A DNA stretch of 64,000 bases from Methylobacterium adhaesivum (GCF_022179065.1 NZ_BPQD01000007.1:62001-126000), one strand, 5' to 3'; shown: positions 47,359-59,668, counted from the first letter of the stretch. The notes: generated from the letters alone by a model not told the origin. Translations and numbers: made by a program.

Positions 47359-47796
47359 ATGAAGACAGGGCTGCTCGGTGCGTTCGTGGTTCTCATCGGC
47401 CTCGGTGTCGGGGCTCAGGCCGCCACCCGGACCCCGGGTCGACCCCACCCGGTGATGACACCCCTCGAGACGGCGGCGACGGCGTGTTTCGCCGAGACTA
47501 TTCTCGCCAACCCAGCCGCCATGAAGCATGCCCGCGCCGGGCGCTGGTACGAGGCCGCCGGCGTCACCGGCTTCCTGTGTCGTCCCGAGGTCGATGCCAT
47601 GGTGCAGGCCCACGACGCCCTTCACGGGCGCGGCACGGGCGTGCGCTACTTTCGCACCGCCTACACGCGCCACCTCGGGGAACAGCTCGCTGGACGCCTT
47701 CAGCCGATCCTGATGCGCCATGACGTCGCCAGCGCAGAACCGGCGGCGGACAAGGCGGAGGTCGAGGCGGCGGGAAGCGACCACCCGGCCGAATAA
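47359..47796 (+). CDS. Exported protein of unknown function
   Basis: A protein of 145 residues. A signal peptide (1-21, ending GVGAQAA) precedes a helical region (LETAATACFAETILANPAAM, VDAMVQAHDALHGRGTGVRY) and a charged Ala/Glu-rich tail. Two cysteines are present. No family is recognised. It is followed by a long perfect-core hairpin (47813-47850). Confidence 0.75.
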   Translation: MKTGLLGAFVVLIGLGVGAQAATRTPGRPHPVMTPLETAATACFAETILANPAAMKHARAGRWYEAAGVTGFLCRPEVDAMVQAHDALHGRGTGVRYFRTAYTRHLGEQLAGRLQPILMRHDVASAEPAADKAEVEAAGSDHPAE

Positions 47797-47812
47797 CGCC
47801 CGTCGGCGGACA

Positions 47813-47850
47813 CCTGTCGGCCGGCGGATCGAGATCCGTCCGACGACAGG
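47813..47850. terminator. Bidirectional hairpin between convergent genes
   Basis: cctgtcg...cggatc-ga-gatccg...cgacagg forms a nearly continuous 18-base stem with a 2-base loop and a few mismatches. It lies between two convergent genes and could terminate from both sides. There is no T-tract on either side. Confidence 0.55.
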
Positions 47851-47872
47851 CGCCGTGGAGATCGAGAGCGGA

Positions 47873-48076
47873 TTATTCCGCCGCTTCGGCGTCCGCGTCG
47901 TCGGAGTCGAGGATCGATTCCAGATCGCCGGTCAGGACATCGAGCTGCTCGGCGGTGGCGACGATCTTGAACCGGGTCCCATCCTCGGCCTCGACAGCGA
48001 TCTCGACGTGGTCGCCGACCTTGGCGGCGATGGCCTGCTTGAGCGTGTAGGTCGTGACTTTTTCGGTGGTGGCCAT
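47873..48076 (-). CDS. Small acidic protein of unknown function
   Basis: A protein of 67 residues: MATTEKVTTYTLKQAIAAKV, then GDHVEIAVEAEDGTRFKIVA, with an acidic tail SILDSDDADAEAAE. GGGAG 5 bases before the ATG supports the start. It reads like a small beta-rich domain with a disordered acidic tail. No family is recognised. Confidence 0.72.
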   Translation of the reverse strand: MATTEKVTTYTLKQAIAAKVGDHVEIAVEAEDGTRFKIVATAEQLDVLTGDLESILDSDDADAEAAE

Positions 48077-48410
48077 GGGGTCTCCCGGTTCGTGCGTGTC
48101 TGCTTCGGCAGCAGGCAACGCGGGGAAAGCCGCAACGGCCCTGCGGCAGAACCTCCCAGGCTCGAACGACCGTAGCTCGTCCCTCATCGCTCCGGACGAA
48201 ACCACGTGGCGTCCGCCCCGGGGGCAAGAGCTTTTCGCAACGAGTGTGGCCCATCGGCGGCTTGTCGCTCCGGGCATGGCGGGCGATAGCCGAAACGATC
48301 ATGGCCGTACGCCCGCCCGTCGGTCTCCGCCCCGGCCGCTCCGTTGCCATCCGGGATCACCAGCCCGCCCGCCCAGTGAGGCCGCGCGGAAACGAAGGGA
48401 CGCCGCTCCC
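48077..48410. other. Intergenic region between divergent genes
   Basis: About 330 bases. A plus-strand frame continuous with the kinase is open through here, but it is low-complexity, arginine- and proline-rich, and lacks a ribosome-binding site. I see no gene and no clear promoter. Confidence 0.5.
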
Positions 48411-50516
48411 GTGAGCGACCCGTTGGCATTTCTCGCCGGTGGCGGCGCTGCTGCCGAGATGATCCGCGCGCGCGACTGGACGGGGCATCCCCTCGGCCGC
48501 CCGGAGATCTGGCCCGTCGCGTTCAAGACCGCCCTCTCGCTCGTGCTCAACTCGCCCGAGAGCATGATCCTGGCCTGGGGACCGGACCTGTCGTTCTTCT
48601 TCAACGACACCTACTTCCCCCTCCTCGGCCCGCGCCTGTCCTGGGCGATGGGCGAGCGGTTCGACAAGGTCTGGGCCGACGGGTGGGAGCAGGCCAAGCC
48701 GATCATCGACGAGGCCCTGGCCGGACGCCCGCGGCGCTTCGTCGACCTGCCCTGGACCCTCGACACCGACCGGGGCCTGCGGGAAACGTGGTGGAGCTTC
48801 TCCTACTCGCGGGTGCTCGACGCCAACGGCGCGGCCGAGGGCCTGTTCATTTTCACCAACGAGACCACCCAGCGGGTGCAGGGCGATGCAGCCCTGCGCC
48901 GGAGCCAGGACGAACTCGCGAGCCTGAACGCCGCCCTCGAGCGACAGGTGGAAGAGCGCACGAAGGAGCTGCGGCTCTACCGCGATATCGTGCAGTCCGA
49001 CACGTCGCCGATCCTCGCGTTCGACACCAGTCATCGTCCGATCGGGTTCAACCGGGCGCATCACGCCGATTTCCTGCGCGTGATGGGCCATGCGCAGCAG
49101 GTCGGTGACGACCTGCTCGACCAGCTCCCCCCTGAGCAGGCCGTCGTGCTCAAGGGGCTGATGGACAGGGCGCTCGCCGGCGAGACGTTCTCCGTCGTCG
49201 AAGCGTTCGGTGACGTCGAGCGAAGCAAGCCGACCTGGGAGATCAGCTACACACCCCTGCGCGACGAGGGCGGGCAGATCATCGGGGCCTTCCACCACGC
49301 GCGCGACATCTCCGCCCGGCTGCGGGCCGAGCGCGAACTCGATGCGGTGCAGGAACAGCTGCGTCAGTCGCAGAAGATGGAAGCCATGGGCCAGCTCACC
49401 GGCGGGGTGGCGCACGACTTCAACAACCTGCTCACCGTCATCAAATCCTCCACCGACCTCCTCAAGCGGTCGAACATCGCCGAGGACCGCCGGGCCCGCT
49501 ACGTGACGGCGATCTCCGACACGGTGGACCGCGCGGCCAAGCTGACCAACCAGCTCCTCGCCTTCGCCCGGCGTCAGGCATTGCGACCGGAGGTCTTCGC
49601 CGCCGACGACAGCGTGCGGGCCCTTTCGGACATGGTGCGCACCCTCACGGGTTCGCGCATCGAGATCGTCACCGACCTTCCCGAGCAGATGTGCTGCGTG
49701 AACGCCGATACGAGCCAGTTCGACACCGCCCTCGTCAACATGGCGGTGAACGCCCGCGACGCCATGGACGGCGAGGGACGGCTCACCATTCGCGTACGCT
49801 CCGTCGATCACATTCCGGGCGCGCGCGGGCACGGAGCCATCCGGGGGGCGTTCGTCGCGGTGGCGATCAGCGACACCGGCACCGGGATCCCGGACGCCTT
49901 GCGGGATCAGATCTTCGAGCCCTTCTTCACCACCAAGGGCGTCGGCCACGGCACCGGGCTCGGCCTCAGCCAGGTGTTCGGCTTCGCCAAGCAGTCGGGT
50001 GGCGACGTTCTGGTCTCAAGCCAGGTCGGGCACGGCACCACCTTCACCCTCTACCTTCCCGAGGTGAGCGGAGCGGAACAGGCGACGCGAAAGGAGGACC
50101 CCGGGGCGCCGATGGACGGGCATGGAACCCGTGTGCTCGTGGTCGAGGACAACGCCGATGTCGGCACCTTCGCGGTCCAGACCCTGAGCGATCTCGGCTA
50201 CGTTCCGGTGCTGGCGAACAACGCCGCGGAAGCCCTGGCGGAACTCGCCAAGGATGCCGGCCGCTTCGACGTGGTGTTCTCGGACGTGGTGATGCCCGGC
50301 ATGAGCGGCATCGAACTCGGTCAGGAAATCCGCCGCCTCTACGACGGCCTGCCCGTGCTGCTGGCCTCGGGCTACAGCCACGTCCTGGCACGCAATGGCA
50401 CCTACGGATTCGAGCTGCTGCACAAGCCCTATTCGGTGGAGCAGCTCTCGCGGCTGCTGCGCAAGGTCTCGACCCGGCAGCACCGCAGGCGAACGATCGG
50501 CGACGCCGCGCCTTGA
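48411..50516 (+). CDS. Hybrid sensor histidine kinase with PAS domains and receiver
   Basis: A protein of 701 residues, cytoplasmic. The N-terminal PAS-like domain (about 20-150) has LILSPESMILAW-type sequence (NSPESMILAWGPDLSFFFND). A coiled coil and a second PAS domain (about 185-310, DTSPILAFDTSHRPIGFNRA) follow. The kinase core has GGVAHDFNNLLTVI with His335, MAVNARDAM, and FEPFFTTKGVGHGTGLGLSQ. A C-terminal receiver domain (about 575-695) has VLVVEDNADVG, VVFSDVVMPGMSG and LLHKPYS. The start is GTG 48411 with AAGGGA upstream. The signal sensed is unknown. Confidence 0.92.
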   Translation: MSDPLAFLAGGGAAAEMIRARDWTGHPLGRPEIWPVAFKTALSLVLNSPESMILAWGPDLSFFFNDTYFPLLGPRLSWAMGERFDKVWADGWEQAKPIIDEALAGRPRRFVDLPWTLDTDRGLRETWWSFSYSRVLDANGAAEGLFIFTNETTQRVQGDAALRRSQDELASLNAALERQVEERTKELRLYRDIVQSDTSPILAFDTSHRPIGFNRAHHADFLRVMGHAQQVGDDLLDQLPPEQAVVLKGLMDRALAGETFSVVEAFGDVERSKPTWEISYTPLRDEGGQIIGAFHHARDISARLRAERELDAVQEQLRQSQKMEAMGQLTGGVAHDFNNLLTVIKSSTDLLKRSNIAEDRRARYVTAISDTVDRAAKLTNQLLAFARRQALRPEVFAADDSVRALSDMVRTLTGSRIEIVTDLPEQMCCVNADTSQFDTALVNMAVNARDAMDGEGRLTIRVRSVDHIPGARGHGAIRGAFVAVAISDTGTGIPDALRDQIFEPFFTTKGVGHGTGLGLSQVFGFAKQSGGDVLVSSQVGHGTTFTLYLPEVSGAEQATRKEDPGAPMDGHGTRVLVVEDNADVGTFAVQTLSDLGYVPVLANNAAEALAELAKDAGRFDVVFSDVVMPGMSGIELGQEIRRLYDGLPVLLASGYSHVLARNGTYGFELLHKPYSVEQLSRLLRKVSTRQHRRRTIGDAAP

Positions 50517-50566
50517 CCGACAGGACGGCCGGTTTGATTGCTTCGGGACGTTTAGGCACGCCGGTC

Positions 50567-50660
50567 ACCCTCTCCTGGAAGGACAGGGTTTGGGGGAGGT
50601 GTGGTCCATCTCCGAAAAAGTCGCACACCTCACCCTATCCCTCTCCTTCCAGGAGAGGGG
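50567..50660. repeat. Long inverted repeat (REP-like hairpin)
   Basis: The left arm (50567-50604) contains ccctctcctggaagga and the right arm (50624-50660) contains tccttccaggagaggg; the arms are about 37 bases each, mostly complementary, and enclose a loop of about 20 bases. It starts 50 bases after the hybrid kinase stop. The sequence is unlike coding DNA and resembles a dispersed intergenic palindrome; it could also terminate kinase transcription. Confidence 0.75.
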
Positions 50661-50765
50661 ACCCGCGAGTCACCTCATCATCGAAGTGATCAGGCGGCGA
50701 CAGTAACTCGCTCCGAGTGGGACGGCATGAACGGAGCGTCCGACCCGATCGGCCCCGTCGCCCAA

Positions 50766-50793
50766 ACAAAAAGGGCCGGGAAACCCCGGCCCT
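50766..50793 (-). terminator. Intrinsic terminator after small Gly-rich protein gene
   Basis: On the minus strand GGGCCGGG and CCCGGCCC form a perfect 8-base stem with a 4-base loop, followed by TTTTTGTTT. This is a strong rho-independent terminator 30 bases beyond the stop. Confidence 0.85.
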
Positions 50794-50823
50794 CTTCCGA
50801 TCGATTCGCGACCGCTCAAACAA

Positions 50824-51111
50824 TCACTGACGCGGGCCCTGGGTGTTGCCGGCGGCCCCGAGGCCGACGCCGGTGTTGGAACTCGCCCCGGTCCCACCGC
50901 CCATGTTGCCTGCGGTCCCGGCCGTCCCGGCGGTTCCGCCCGTCGCGGAGCCCGTGGTGCGCTCGTCCGCCTTCTCGCCATTGCTCTTCACGCTGCCGGG
51001 ATTGTTCATGTTGCCCGTGGCGCTGCCGCCACCGGCCGGCGTCTGTGCGAAAGCAGCGCCGGTGAGCGAGAGGACGAGCGTGGCCGCGAGGGTGAAAGCT
51101 GTCGTGCGCAT
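50824..51111 (-). CDS. Small exported Gly/Asn-rich protein
   Basis: A protein of 95 residues. A signal peptide (1-22, ending TGAAFAQ) precedes a low-complexity mature part rich in Gly, Asn, Thr and Ala, with the short repeat GTAGTAGTAGN. It is probably disordered in the periplasm. GGAG 10 bases before the ATG supports the start, and a strong terminator follows. No family is recognised; it resembles the exported protein at 12905-13168 in type. Confidence 0.72.
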   Translation of the reverse strand: MRTTAFTLAATLVLSLTGAAFAQTPAGGGSATGNMNNPGSVKSNGEKADERTTGSATGGTAGTAGTAGNMGGGTGASSNTGVGLGAAGNTQGPRQ

Positions 51112-51363
51112 GGTGCGTTTTCTCCGATTGGTTGGTGTTGCCGGAGAAACGCGCCGAACCGCAATGTCGTTCATCCAATTTCACGATCGAGACCGCAAAC
51201 AATTCTTCCCATACCCTTGGAACATCTTTCACAACGCCCGAACGCTTGCGACAAACCTTTCATCTCGCTCAAGATTTTTCACCTCGCCGACGTTGCGGGC
51301 GCGAGGCGTCGTGATGATCGGACGTTTCGCGAGCCGCTTTTCGACTGCGAGAGACCAGCCGAA

Positions 51364-54300
51364 TCACGGTTCGGCCGGTTCAAGCACGCCCGCCTCGCGT
51401 GCCGGCTCGACGCCCCCGGCATCGTGCGGTCCCAGCAGCGCCTCGACGCTTACGTCGATACGTTGCGCGATTCCGTCAGCCCTCAGGGCGGCCCGCACCA
51501 GTCCCCGGGCCTTCCGGAACGGAAGCCCCGGCGCCAGCGCTACCCCGGCGGCCACGGCGGCGGCCTCTTCGGCTTGCTCCGCCAGGATCGCGTGGAGGGG
51601 AATGCGGGCGTCGAACAGCGGGATCGGCAGGGTGAACATGAGCTTGTCGAAATGGCGTGGCCCTTGCTCGCCACGCGCTTGGAGCCCCACGATGCGGGCC
51701 CGTACGGTCTCGCTGTTGAGGATGGCGACGAGATAGAGGCCCTCAGCCCGGCTCTCCACCGGCGCCCAATAGAGGGTGTGATCGATGACCCCTTCGCCGC
51801 CCAGGAGGCAGGCCGCCGGCCGGGTGCCGGCTTTGGCGAACACCACCCGCATCGGCGCCAGGGGAAACTGCACCGTGAGCTTGCGGTTGTAGTCCCAGCC
51901 CGCCTTCAGGCTCATGGTGCCGGCGCTCTTCTGCGCCCACGCCGCCTCGGCCTCGCGCAACCACGCCGCAAGGCGGGGCGCTCCGCGTCCCGCGGCCTGT
52001 CGCGCATCGAGGAGAACGCCATCCTCGGCCACGGGGATCAAACCTTCGGCGGACTCCAAAGCGCGAAATGGGGCAATGGACGCCCCAAGATGAACGGGGC
52101 ACAGGAACCGGGCTTCGATGCCCCCCTGCTGGCTCGGGTGGTCGCGCCAGGGCATTTTTTCGAGGGCCGACCGGAGGCTGCGGACGAGGGGGGCGCCCGG
52201 ATTGGCGCCGAGCCGGCCAACGGGGACGCGCTCGACGAGGCAGAGCACGCGGGGAACCAGGGAAGCGCCCTGGCGGAAGCGGTCGCGGTAGGGTGAGGCG
52301 GCGGCGAAATCCACCGCCGCCGGCGCCGGGGCGTTCCGCAGGGTGAGATGCCGGTCGGCCAGGGCCTCGGGCGCGTCCTTCGAGGGCAGGCGCCCGGCGA
52401 ACGCCGTGACCCGGTCCGGCGTCGCCCGCGCCGGGCCGTGGGTGACCTGCGCGAACAGAACGCAGGTCGGCACCCGGAAGACCGGCGCCACCGCCTGATT
52501 GTCGAGGACCCATCCCTCGGTGAACGCAACGGAGAGGCCGGTCCAGGCGCCCGTGCGGAAGGCGCGGAACTGCCCCCGGCTCAGGGCAGCGAGGGGCAGC
52601 ACCATGGCGACGCGTCCGCCCGGGCGGCGTCCCCGGGGAGCGCGGGCATAGAGTTCGGCGGCACGGGCGAAGAACAGGCCGGACAGATCGGTCTGGGTCA
52701 CGAGGCGGGCCTCGTCGGGGCCGACCCAGAGGCCGAGGCGCCGGGCGGTGTCGCGGAAAAGGCGCTGCATCGGGGCGGCCATGTAGCGGTAGGACAGCCA
52801 AGGCGGGTTGCCGATCACCACGTCCACCCGCGCGCCATCGGAGAGGGCCACGGGCCGGCTGAGGTTGCGCGCGACGAAGCCCCACACATGGTCGCGCCCG
52901 GCACGGCGCAGGCGGTCGTAGGTGGCGTAGGTCGCCCGCAGGGTCTCGACCTGCTCGGGCGGGATGCCGAGGCCGGGCAGGCTGAGGGCGAAGGCCTCCG
53001 GGCTCCAGCCGTCCTCGCTCGCGCCGTGAAGGGCGGCGATCACCCGGTCGAACGCCGCCGGATCGGCGCAGAGGTCGAGGGGAAAGCGCAGGAGCGGCGC
53101 CCCTTTCCGACCCTCGCGGGGGTCGCGGGGCACCGCCACCACGAGGTCGCGCATGAGGCCGTCGCGGGTGACGTTCCACTGCAGGGCGTCACCGAGGTAG
53201 ACCGGGAGGGAGATGTCGCCCGCCCGCGCCGGCAGGGCGTCGCCCAGCGCCAGGAGATAGGTCACGCGGGCGAAGATGACGGCGACGGGATGCACGTCGA
53301 ACCCCGTGACGGTGGCGCAGCAGCGGGCCGCCACGGCACCGGGTGCCACGCCCGCCGCGATCAGGGCCTCGCGCTTGAGGCGTACGGCGTGGAACAGAAA
53401 GCTGCCCGAGCCGCAGGCCGGATCGAGGCAGCTCTGGTCCGCCGGTTCGTCGAGGGCCCGGCGCACCACCTTCCGGGCGAGCCAGTCGGGCGTGTAGTAC
53501 TCGCCGAGATCGTGGCGCTGCTCGGGGTCGATGAGGGATTCGTAGAGCACCTTGAGGAGATCGACGTCGACGCTGCCGAGGTCGAATCGCGCCGCGTGCG
53601 CCGCCAGCCCGGCCACGATGTCGGGCCCGCCCGGGGCATCGAGCACCCAGCCGAAGAAGTCGGTCTCGACGGCGCCGTGCACCCCGGCCTCGTGGAAATG
53701 GCGCCCCGACAGGAGATCGGCGGGGGTGGTGCGGGCCTGCCCCATGGTGCCGGCCGCGATGGCCTTGGCGAGGATCACCAGATAGGTGTGCTGGAGCCAG
53801 AGGGTGTCGTCGTCGATGGCCCGGCCGTAGACGATGCCGAGGTGGCGCGACCAGAGCTGACGCTTCAGCACGGCCTCCGGATGGCGGGCCAAGGCCGCCC
53901 AGGCGGCGGCGAGGAGGCCCAGGGTCCGGGCGAAGGCCGCGCTGCCGCGCCCGAGTTCGCCGGTGATGCCCAGCGCGTCGGCGGGCAGCCAGTCGCGCAC
54001 GGCGATGACGCCTTCGAGCCAGGCGACGAGGCGCCCCGCCTCGCTCACCCGCACGTCGTGGCCGGTGAGGGCGACGAGGACGCCGTCGCGTATCTCGTAG
54101 GCCGCGAAGGTGGCGCCGTCGGTGGCCAGGCCGACGTAACGTTGTCCCGTGGCCGCCTCGCGCTCGGGCAGGTAGCGGGTGAGTTGCGCCTCCGCCGCCG
54201 GGCGCTCGCGGCGCAGGTCCGTCTTGATCTCGATGACCGTCCGCCCGAGGAGCGCGTCCGCCCGCCCGTTCACCTCCGGGATCCGGCGCTCGAACGCGAT

Positions 54301-54426
54301 CTGCTCGCTGCGGGCGTCGAGGGCCTCGACCATCAGGCGATAGAGGAGCGCCCTGACCTTCTCGTGCCCCGGACGGGTGGCGAGTTCGAGGACGATGGCA
54401 TCGAGGGCGGCATCGGCGAGCGGCAT
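51364..54426 (-). CDS. Type IIG-like restriction-methylation fusion protein (N-6 DNA methylase)
   Basis: A protein of 1020 residues. The N-terminal 100 residues resemble a PD-(D/E)xK nuclease: ADALLGRTVIEIKTDL with Asp57, Glu66 and Lys68. A helical region follows, with GEYYTP (308-313), then methyltransferase motif I DPACGSGSFL (335-344), FDVHPVAVIFARVTYLLALG, and motif IV IGNPPWLSY (NPPW at 540-543). The C-terminal third probably recognises the target sequence. This layout is that of Eco57I-type single-chain restriction-modification enzymes, methylating adenine N6 and cutting DNA. There are no separate restriction or specificity genes next to it. Codon use matches the host. Confidence 0.87.
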   Translation of the reverse strand: MPLADAALDAIVLELATRPGHEKVRALLYRLMVEALDARSEQIAFERRIPEVNGRADALLGRTVIEIKTDLRRERPAAEAQLTRYLPEREAATGQRYVGLATDGATFAAYEIRDGVLVALTGHDVRVSEAGRLVAWLEGVIAVRDWLPADALGITGELGRGSAAFARTLGLLAAAWAALARHPEAVLKRQLWSRHLGIVYGRAIDDDTLWLQHTYLVILAKAIAAGTMGQARTTPADLLSGRHFHEAGVHGAVETDFFGWVLDAPGGPDIVAGLAAHAARFDLGSVDVDLLKVLYESLIDPEQRHDLGEYYTPDWLARKVVRRALDEPADQSCLDPACGSGSFLFHAVRLKREALIAAGVAPGAVAARCCATVTGFDVHPVAVIFARVTYLLALGDALPARAGDISLPVYLGDALQWNVTRDGLMRDLVVAVPRDPREGRKGAPLLRFPLDLCADPAAFDRVIAALHGASEDGWSPEAFALSLPGLGIPPEQVETLRATYATYDRLRRAGRDHVWGFVARNLSRPVALSDGARVDVVIGNPPWLSYRYMAAPMQRLFRDTARRLGLWVGPDEARLVTQTDLSGLFFARAAELYARAPRGRRPGGRVAMVLPLAALSRGQFRAFRTGAWTGLSVAFTEGWVLDNQAVAPVFRVPTCVLFAQVTHGPARATPDRVTAFAGRLPSKDAPEALADRHLTLRNAPAPAAVDFAAASPYRDRFRQGASLVPRVLCLVERVPVGRLGANPGAPLVRSLRSALEKMPWRDHPSQQGGIEARFLCPVHLGASIAPFRALESAEGLIPVAEDGVLLDARQAAGRGAPRLAAWLREAEAAWAQKSAGTMSLKAGWDYNRKLTVQFPLAPMRVVFAKAGTRPAACLLGGEGVIDHTLYWAPVESRAEGLYLVAILNSETVRARIVGLQARGEQGPRHFDKLMFTLPIPLFDARIPLHAILAEQAEEAAAVAAGVALAPGLPFRKARGLVRAALRADGIAQRIDVSVEALLGPHDAGGVEPAREAGVLEPAEP

Positions 54427-54588
54427 CGGCTGTCCCGGTTGTACCGAGACAGATCACATCACCTCAGATTTATTTTCAATCGCAGAATTTCTTTGAGGTT
54501 GCGAATGCGCCGCAAGAGGGGACTTTATCCCCCATTCGTGCGCAACCGGGACCGGACGGGCTTCCCCGTGCAGCGCCCGGACGCCGGA

Positions 54589-56394
<1,806 letters not shown>

Positions 56395-56626
56395 CGAGGC
56401 TGCGATCTCCGGCGCGCGCGGCCCGCCGTCGATCAGGACGGACGCGGCGCACGGTTGTTCGAGGTGGAAAACGGTTCGCCCGCGAGATAGCAGTGTGGAC
56501 CCGTCGCGCCAAGCGCGGGGCCGCGCCGCCGGGGCGCCCGACCGGGCACTCACGGGGGATTCATCAATTCGTGGGACTCCCATGGCGGCCCGACCCGCCA
56601 TGGCTCTCCGGGGTGCCCGTCCGCCC

Positions 56627-59611
56627 ATGTTCCCGATCCCCCCGAACGAGGCCGAGCGGCTGGCTGAGCTGCGCGCCCTCAGCCTCTCCAGTCCCTCGCC
56701 CGCCCCCCACCTCGACGCCGTGTGCCGGACGGCGCAGGCGATGTTCGACGTGCCGATCTGCCTCGTCTCCCTCGTGGAGGAGCACGAGCAATGGTTCGAG
56801 GCCCGGTGCGGGCTCGACATCGGGACCACGCCCCGGACGGTCTCGTTCTGCGCCATCGCCATCCTGTCGGACGCGGTGATGATCGTCGAGGATGCGCAGC
56901 GCGACCCGCGCTTCCACGCCAACCCCCTGGTCACGGGCGAACCCCATATCCGCTTCTACGCGGGTGCGCCCCTCATTCTCCGCTCGGGCATCCGGGTCGG
57001 CACCCTGTGCCTCATCGACAGCAAGCCGCGCCGCTTCACCGAGGCGCAGGCCGGCCAGCTCCGGGATCTCGCCGGGATCGTCACTGCCCATCTCCACCTG
57101 CAGCAGGCCATGGCGGCGAGCCGGGCCCACGAGACCGAACGCACCCGCGCGGAGCAGGCCCTCCAGGCGAGCGAAGCGAGCTACCGGCTCCTCGCCGAGA
57201 ACTCCTCAGATGTGATCATCCAGTGCGATCTCGACACCACGCGGCGCTACGTGTCGCCGGCAGCCGTGACGGTGCTCGGGTTCACCCCCGCCGAGATGCT
57301 GGCGATGCGCGCCGTCGACAGCGTGCACCCGGACGATGCGGCGGATTATGCACAGGTACTCGACAGCCTCACGCACGCACGGGTCGAGCGTGCCGTCAGC
57401 CAGCAGCGCTACCGGCGCAAGGACGGCACGTTCGTCTGGGCGGAAGTGTCCTTCACCCTCACCCGTGACCCCGTCGGGGGCCACCCAACCGGCTACGTCG
57501 CGGCCCTTCGTGACATCGAAGCGCGCAAGCGCGCGGAACGCGCGGCGGCCGAGAGCGAGGCGCGCTACCGCGACGCCATGGACACGGCGCACACCGCGAT
57601 CCTGGCCCAGCTCGCCGAGGGCGTCATCGTCACGGACGCCGCGGGCCGCATCATCCTCGTCAACGAGGCCGCCGCGGCCCTCCACGGCGTCGCCCGCCTC
57701 GACGTGGAGCCCGACGACTACAGCCGCACCTACCACCTCTATACTGAGGACGGGGCGCCCTACGTGCCCTATGACCTGCCCCTGATGCGGGCCGTGCGGG
57801 GCGAGACGGTCCGGGACGCGCGCTGGCGGGTTCATCGCCCGGACGGCGTCGAGGTACACGCCGTCGGCTCCGCCCGCCCCCTCGTCGGCCGCGACGGCAA
57901 CCGCCTTGGCGCCGTGCTGACGATGCGCGACGACACCGCGCGCAACGCCGCCGAGCGATCCCTACGGGCGAGCGAGGCGGCCCTGCGGGAGCTGAACGCC
58001 ACCCTCAGCGACCGGATCGCCGCCCGCACCCGCGACGCCGAGGCCGCCCGCCGGGAAGCGGAGCGAGCGAGCGCGGCCAAGAGCGAGTTCCTCGCCGCCA
58101 TGAGCCACGAGATCCGCACCCCCCTGAACGCCATCATCGGTTTCACCGACCTCATGGTCGGCTCGGGCCGCCTGCCGCCCGACCTTCAGCGCCAGGCCGA
58201 ACTCGTGCGCACCTCCGGAGCGGCCCTGCTCACGGTGGTGAACGACATCCTCGACTTCTCGAAGGTGGAAGCCGGCGCCATCACCCTGGACCGGCAGGCC
58301 TTCGCTCCGCGCGGCCTCGTCGACGGCTGCCTCACCATCGTGCGGGGTCTTGCCGAACAGAAGGGCCTGCGCATCCACGCGGTGGTCGACCCGGCGGTGC
58401 CGCGCAGCCTCGTCGGCGACGAGGCGCGCCTGCGGCAGGTTCTGCTCAACCTGCTCAACAATGCCATCAAGTTCACGACGCGGGGGTCTATCATCCTCAG
58501 CGTCCGGCACACGGGCACGGGCGCGGCCGGCGAGGGGCTCCGCTTCGGCGTAACCGATACGGGCATCGGCATCGCGGCAGCCAAGCAGGACCGCCTGTTC
58601 GTCCGGTTCTCGCAGGTGGACGGGTCCATCGAGCGGGATTTCGGCGGCACCGGCCTCGGGCTCGCGATCTGCAAGCAGCTCGTCGACCTCATGGAGGGAC
58701 AGATCGGTCTGCTGTCGGAGGAAGGCGTCGGCACCACCTTCTGGTTCTGCGTGAACCTGCCCCTCGGCCTAGCGGCGCCCGCCCCGCGCCTCGCCCTGCA
58801 CACGTCCCCGCCCATTCGGGTCGGGCACCTCCTCGTCGTCGAGGACAACGCGATCAACCAGGAGCTGGCGCGCGCGACCCTCGAGGCCGGCGGCCATACG
58901 GTCGAGATCGTCCCGGACGGCGCGTCCGCGATCCAGGCCGTGGAACGGACCGCCTTCGACCTCGTGCTCATGGACGTGCAGATGCCGGGCATGGACGGCC
59001 TGACGGCGACCCGCCACATCCGCCGCCTCGGCGGGGCCTGCGCCACGATGCCGATCCTCGCCATGACGGCCAACGTCCTGCCCGAGCAGGTGCGGCTGTT
59101 CCGGGAGGCGGGCATGAACGACCATATCGGCAAGCCGTTCGATCAGGCCGGGCTCTTCCGGGTGATCGACCGGTGGCTGGCCGACGCGGCCGGTGCACAC
59201 CGCGCCGCCACGGCGGCGGCCGAGGAGTCCGGTCTGCTCGACCGGGCGGCCTACGACGAGATCGTGCGGGTGATCGGCCCGGTTCGCGCCGCCGGCATCC
59301 TCGACGCCCTGGGCGAGGAACTGAAGGCCCGCTTCCTCGGCGAAGCGGCGACGGTGGAGGAGCGGGACCGCCTGCGCTTCGAGGCCCATGGCTGCGTCTC
59401 GTCCGCCGGCACCCTCGGCTTCGTCGCCCTGTCGGCGGCCTGCCGGGCCCTCGAAGGCTGCAACGAGCAGCGGATCGTGCAGGAGGGTGTCGGCGAGTTC
59501 CAGCGCCTCCTCGACGAGACCCGCGCCCTCGCCCGGCGGACGGCCCGCCACGCGGGCGAACTCGTGGTGAGGGAGCGCGATGCCCAACGCACCCTGGCGG
59601 CGGTCGGTTAG
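56627..59611 (+). CDS. GAF-PAS-PAS hybrid sensor kinase with receiver and Hpt domains
   Basis: A protein of about 994 residues. In order: GAF domain (about 20-165, [20 protein letters not shown] and [10 protein letters not shown]-like [12 protein letters not shown]), two PAS domains (about 185-310 and 320-450), the kinase core with [20 protein letters not shown] (His494), [13 protein letters not shown] and [14 protein letters not shown], a receiver domain (about 730-850, [14 protein letters not shown]) and an Hpt domain ([15 protein letters not shown]). It is a complete internal phosphorelay. The start is uncertain: ATGs at 56582, 56600 and 56627 are in frame and none has a good ribosome-binding site. 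Confidence 0.93.
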   Translation: MFPIPPNEAERLAELRALSLSSPSPAPHLDAVCRTAQAMFDVPICLVSLVEEHEQWFEARCGLDIGTTPRTVSFCAIAILSDAVMIVEDAQRDPRFHANPLVTGEPHIRFYAGAPLILRSGIRVGTLCLIDSKPRRFTEAQAGQLRDLAGIVTAHLHLQQAMAASRAHETERTRAEQALQASEASYRLLAENSSDVIIQCDLDTTRRYVSPAAVTVLGFTPAEMLAMRAVDSVHPDDAADYAQVLDSLTHARVERAVSQQRYRRKDGTFVWAEVSFTLTRDPVGGHPTGYVAALRDIEARKRAERAAAESEARYRDAMDTAHTAILAQLAEGVIVTDAAGRIILVNEAAAALHGVARLDVEPDDYSRTYHLYTEDGAPYVPYDLPLMRAVRGETVRDARWRVHRPDGVEVHAVGSARPLVGRDGNRLGAVLTMRDDTARNAAERSLRASEAALRELNATLSDRIAARTRDAEAARREAERASAAKSEFLAAMSHEIRTPLNAIIGFTDLMVGSGRLPPDLQRQAELVRTSGAALLTVVNDILDFSKVEAGAITLDRQAFAPRGLVDGCLTIVRGLAEQKGLRIHAVVDPAVPRSLVGDEARLRQVLLNLLNNAIKFTTRGSIILSVRHTGTGAAGEGLRFGVTDTGIGIAAAKQDRLFVRFSQVDGSIERDFGGTGLGLAICKQLVDLMEGQIGLLSEEGVGTTFWFCVNLPLGLAAPAPRLALHTSPPIRVGHLLVVEDNAINQELARATLEAGGHTVEIVPDGASAIQAVERTAFDLVLMDVQMPGMDGLTATRHIRRLGGACATMPILAMTANVLPEQVRLFREAGMNDHIGKPFDQAGLFRVIDRWLADAAGAHRAATAAAEESGLLDRAAYDEIVRVIGPVRAAGILDALGEELKARFLGEAATVEERDRLRFEAHGCVSSAGTLGFVALSAACRALEGCNEQRIVQEGVGEFQRLLDETRALARRTARHAGELVVRERDAQRTLAAVG

Positions 59612-59668
59612 AGCCGCCAGCACCGTTTCTCGCGCGGCCGAGGCGGGCCGCACATCGGGCGGAACGGC

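Noticed and set aside
50567-50660. Possible CRISPR-like repeat
   Set aside because: There are just two complementary arms in inverted orientation, with no repeated spacer pattern and no cas genes.
54475-54560. Weak stem (ggttgcg...cgcaacc) near the lepA and methylase gene ends
   Set aside because: The pairing is broken by several mismatches and has no T-tract; it is not convincing as a terminator.
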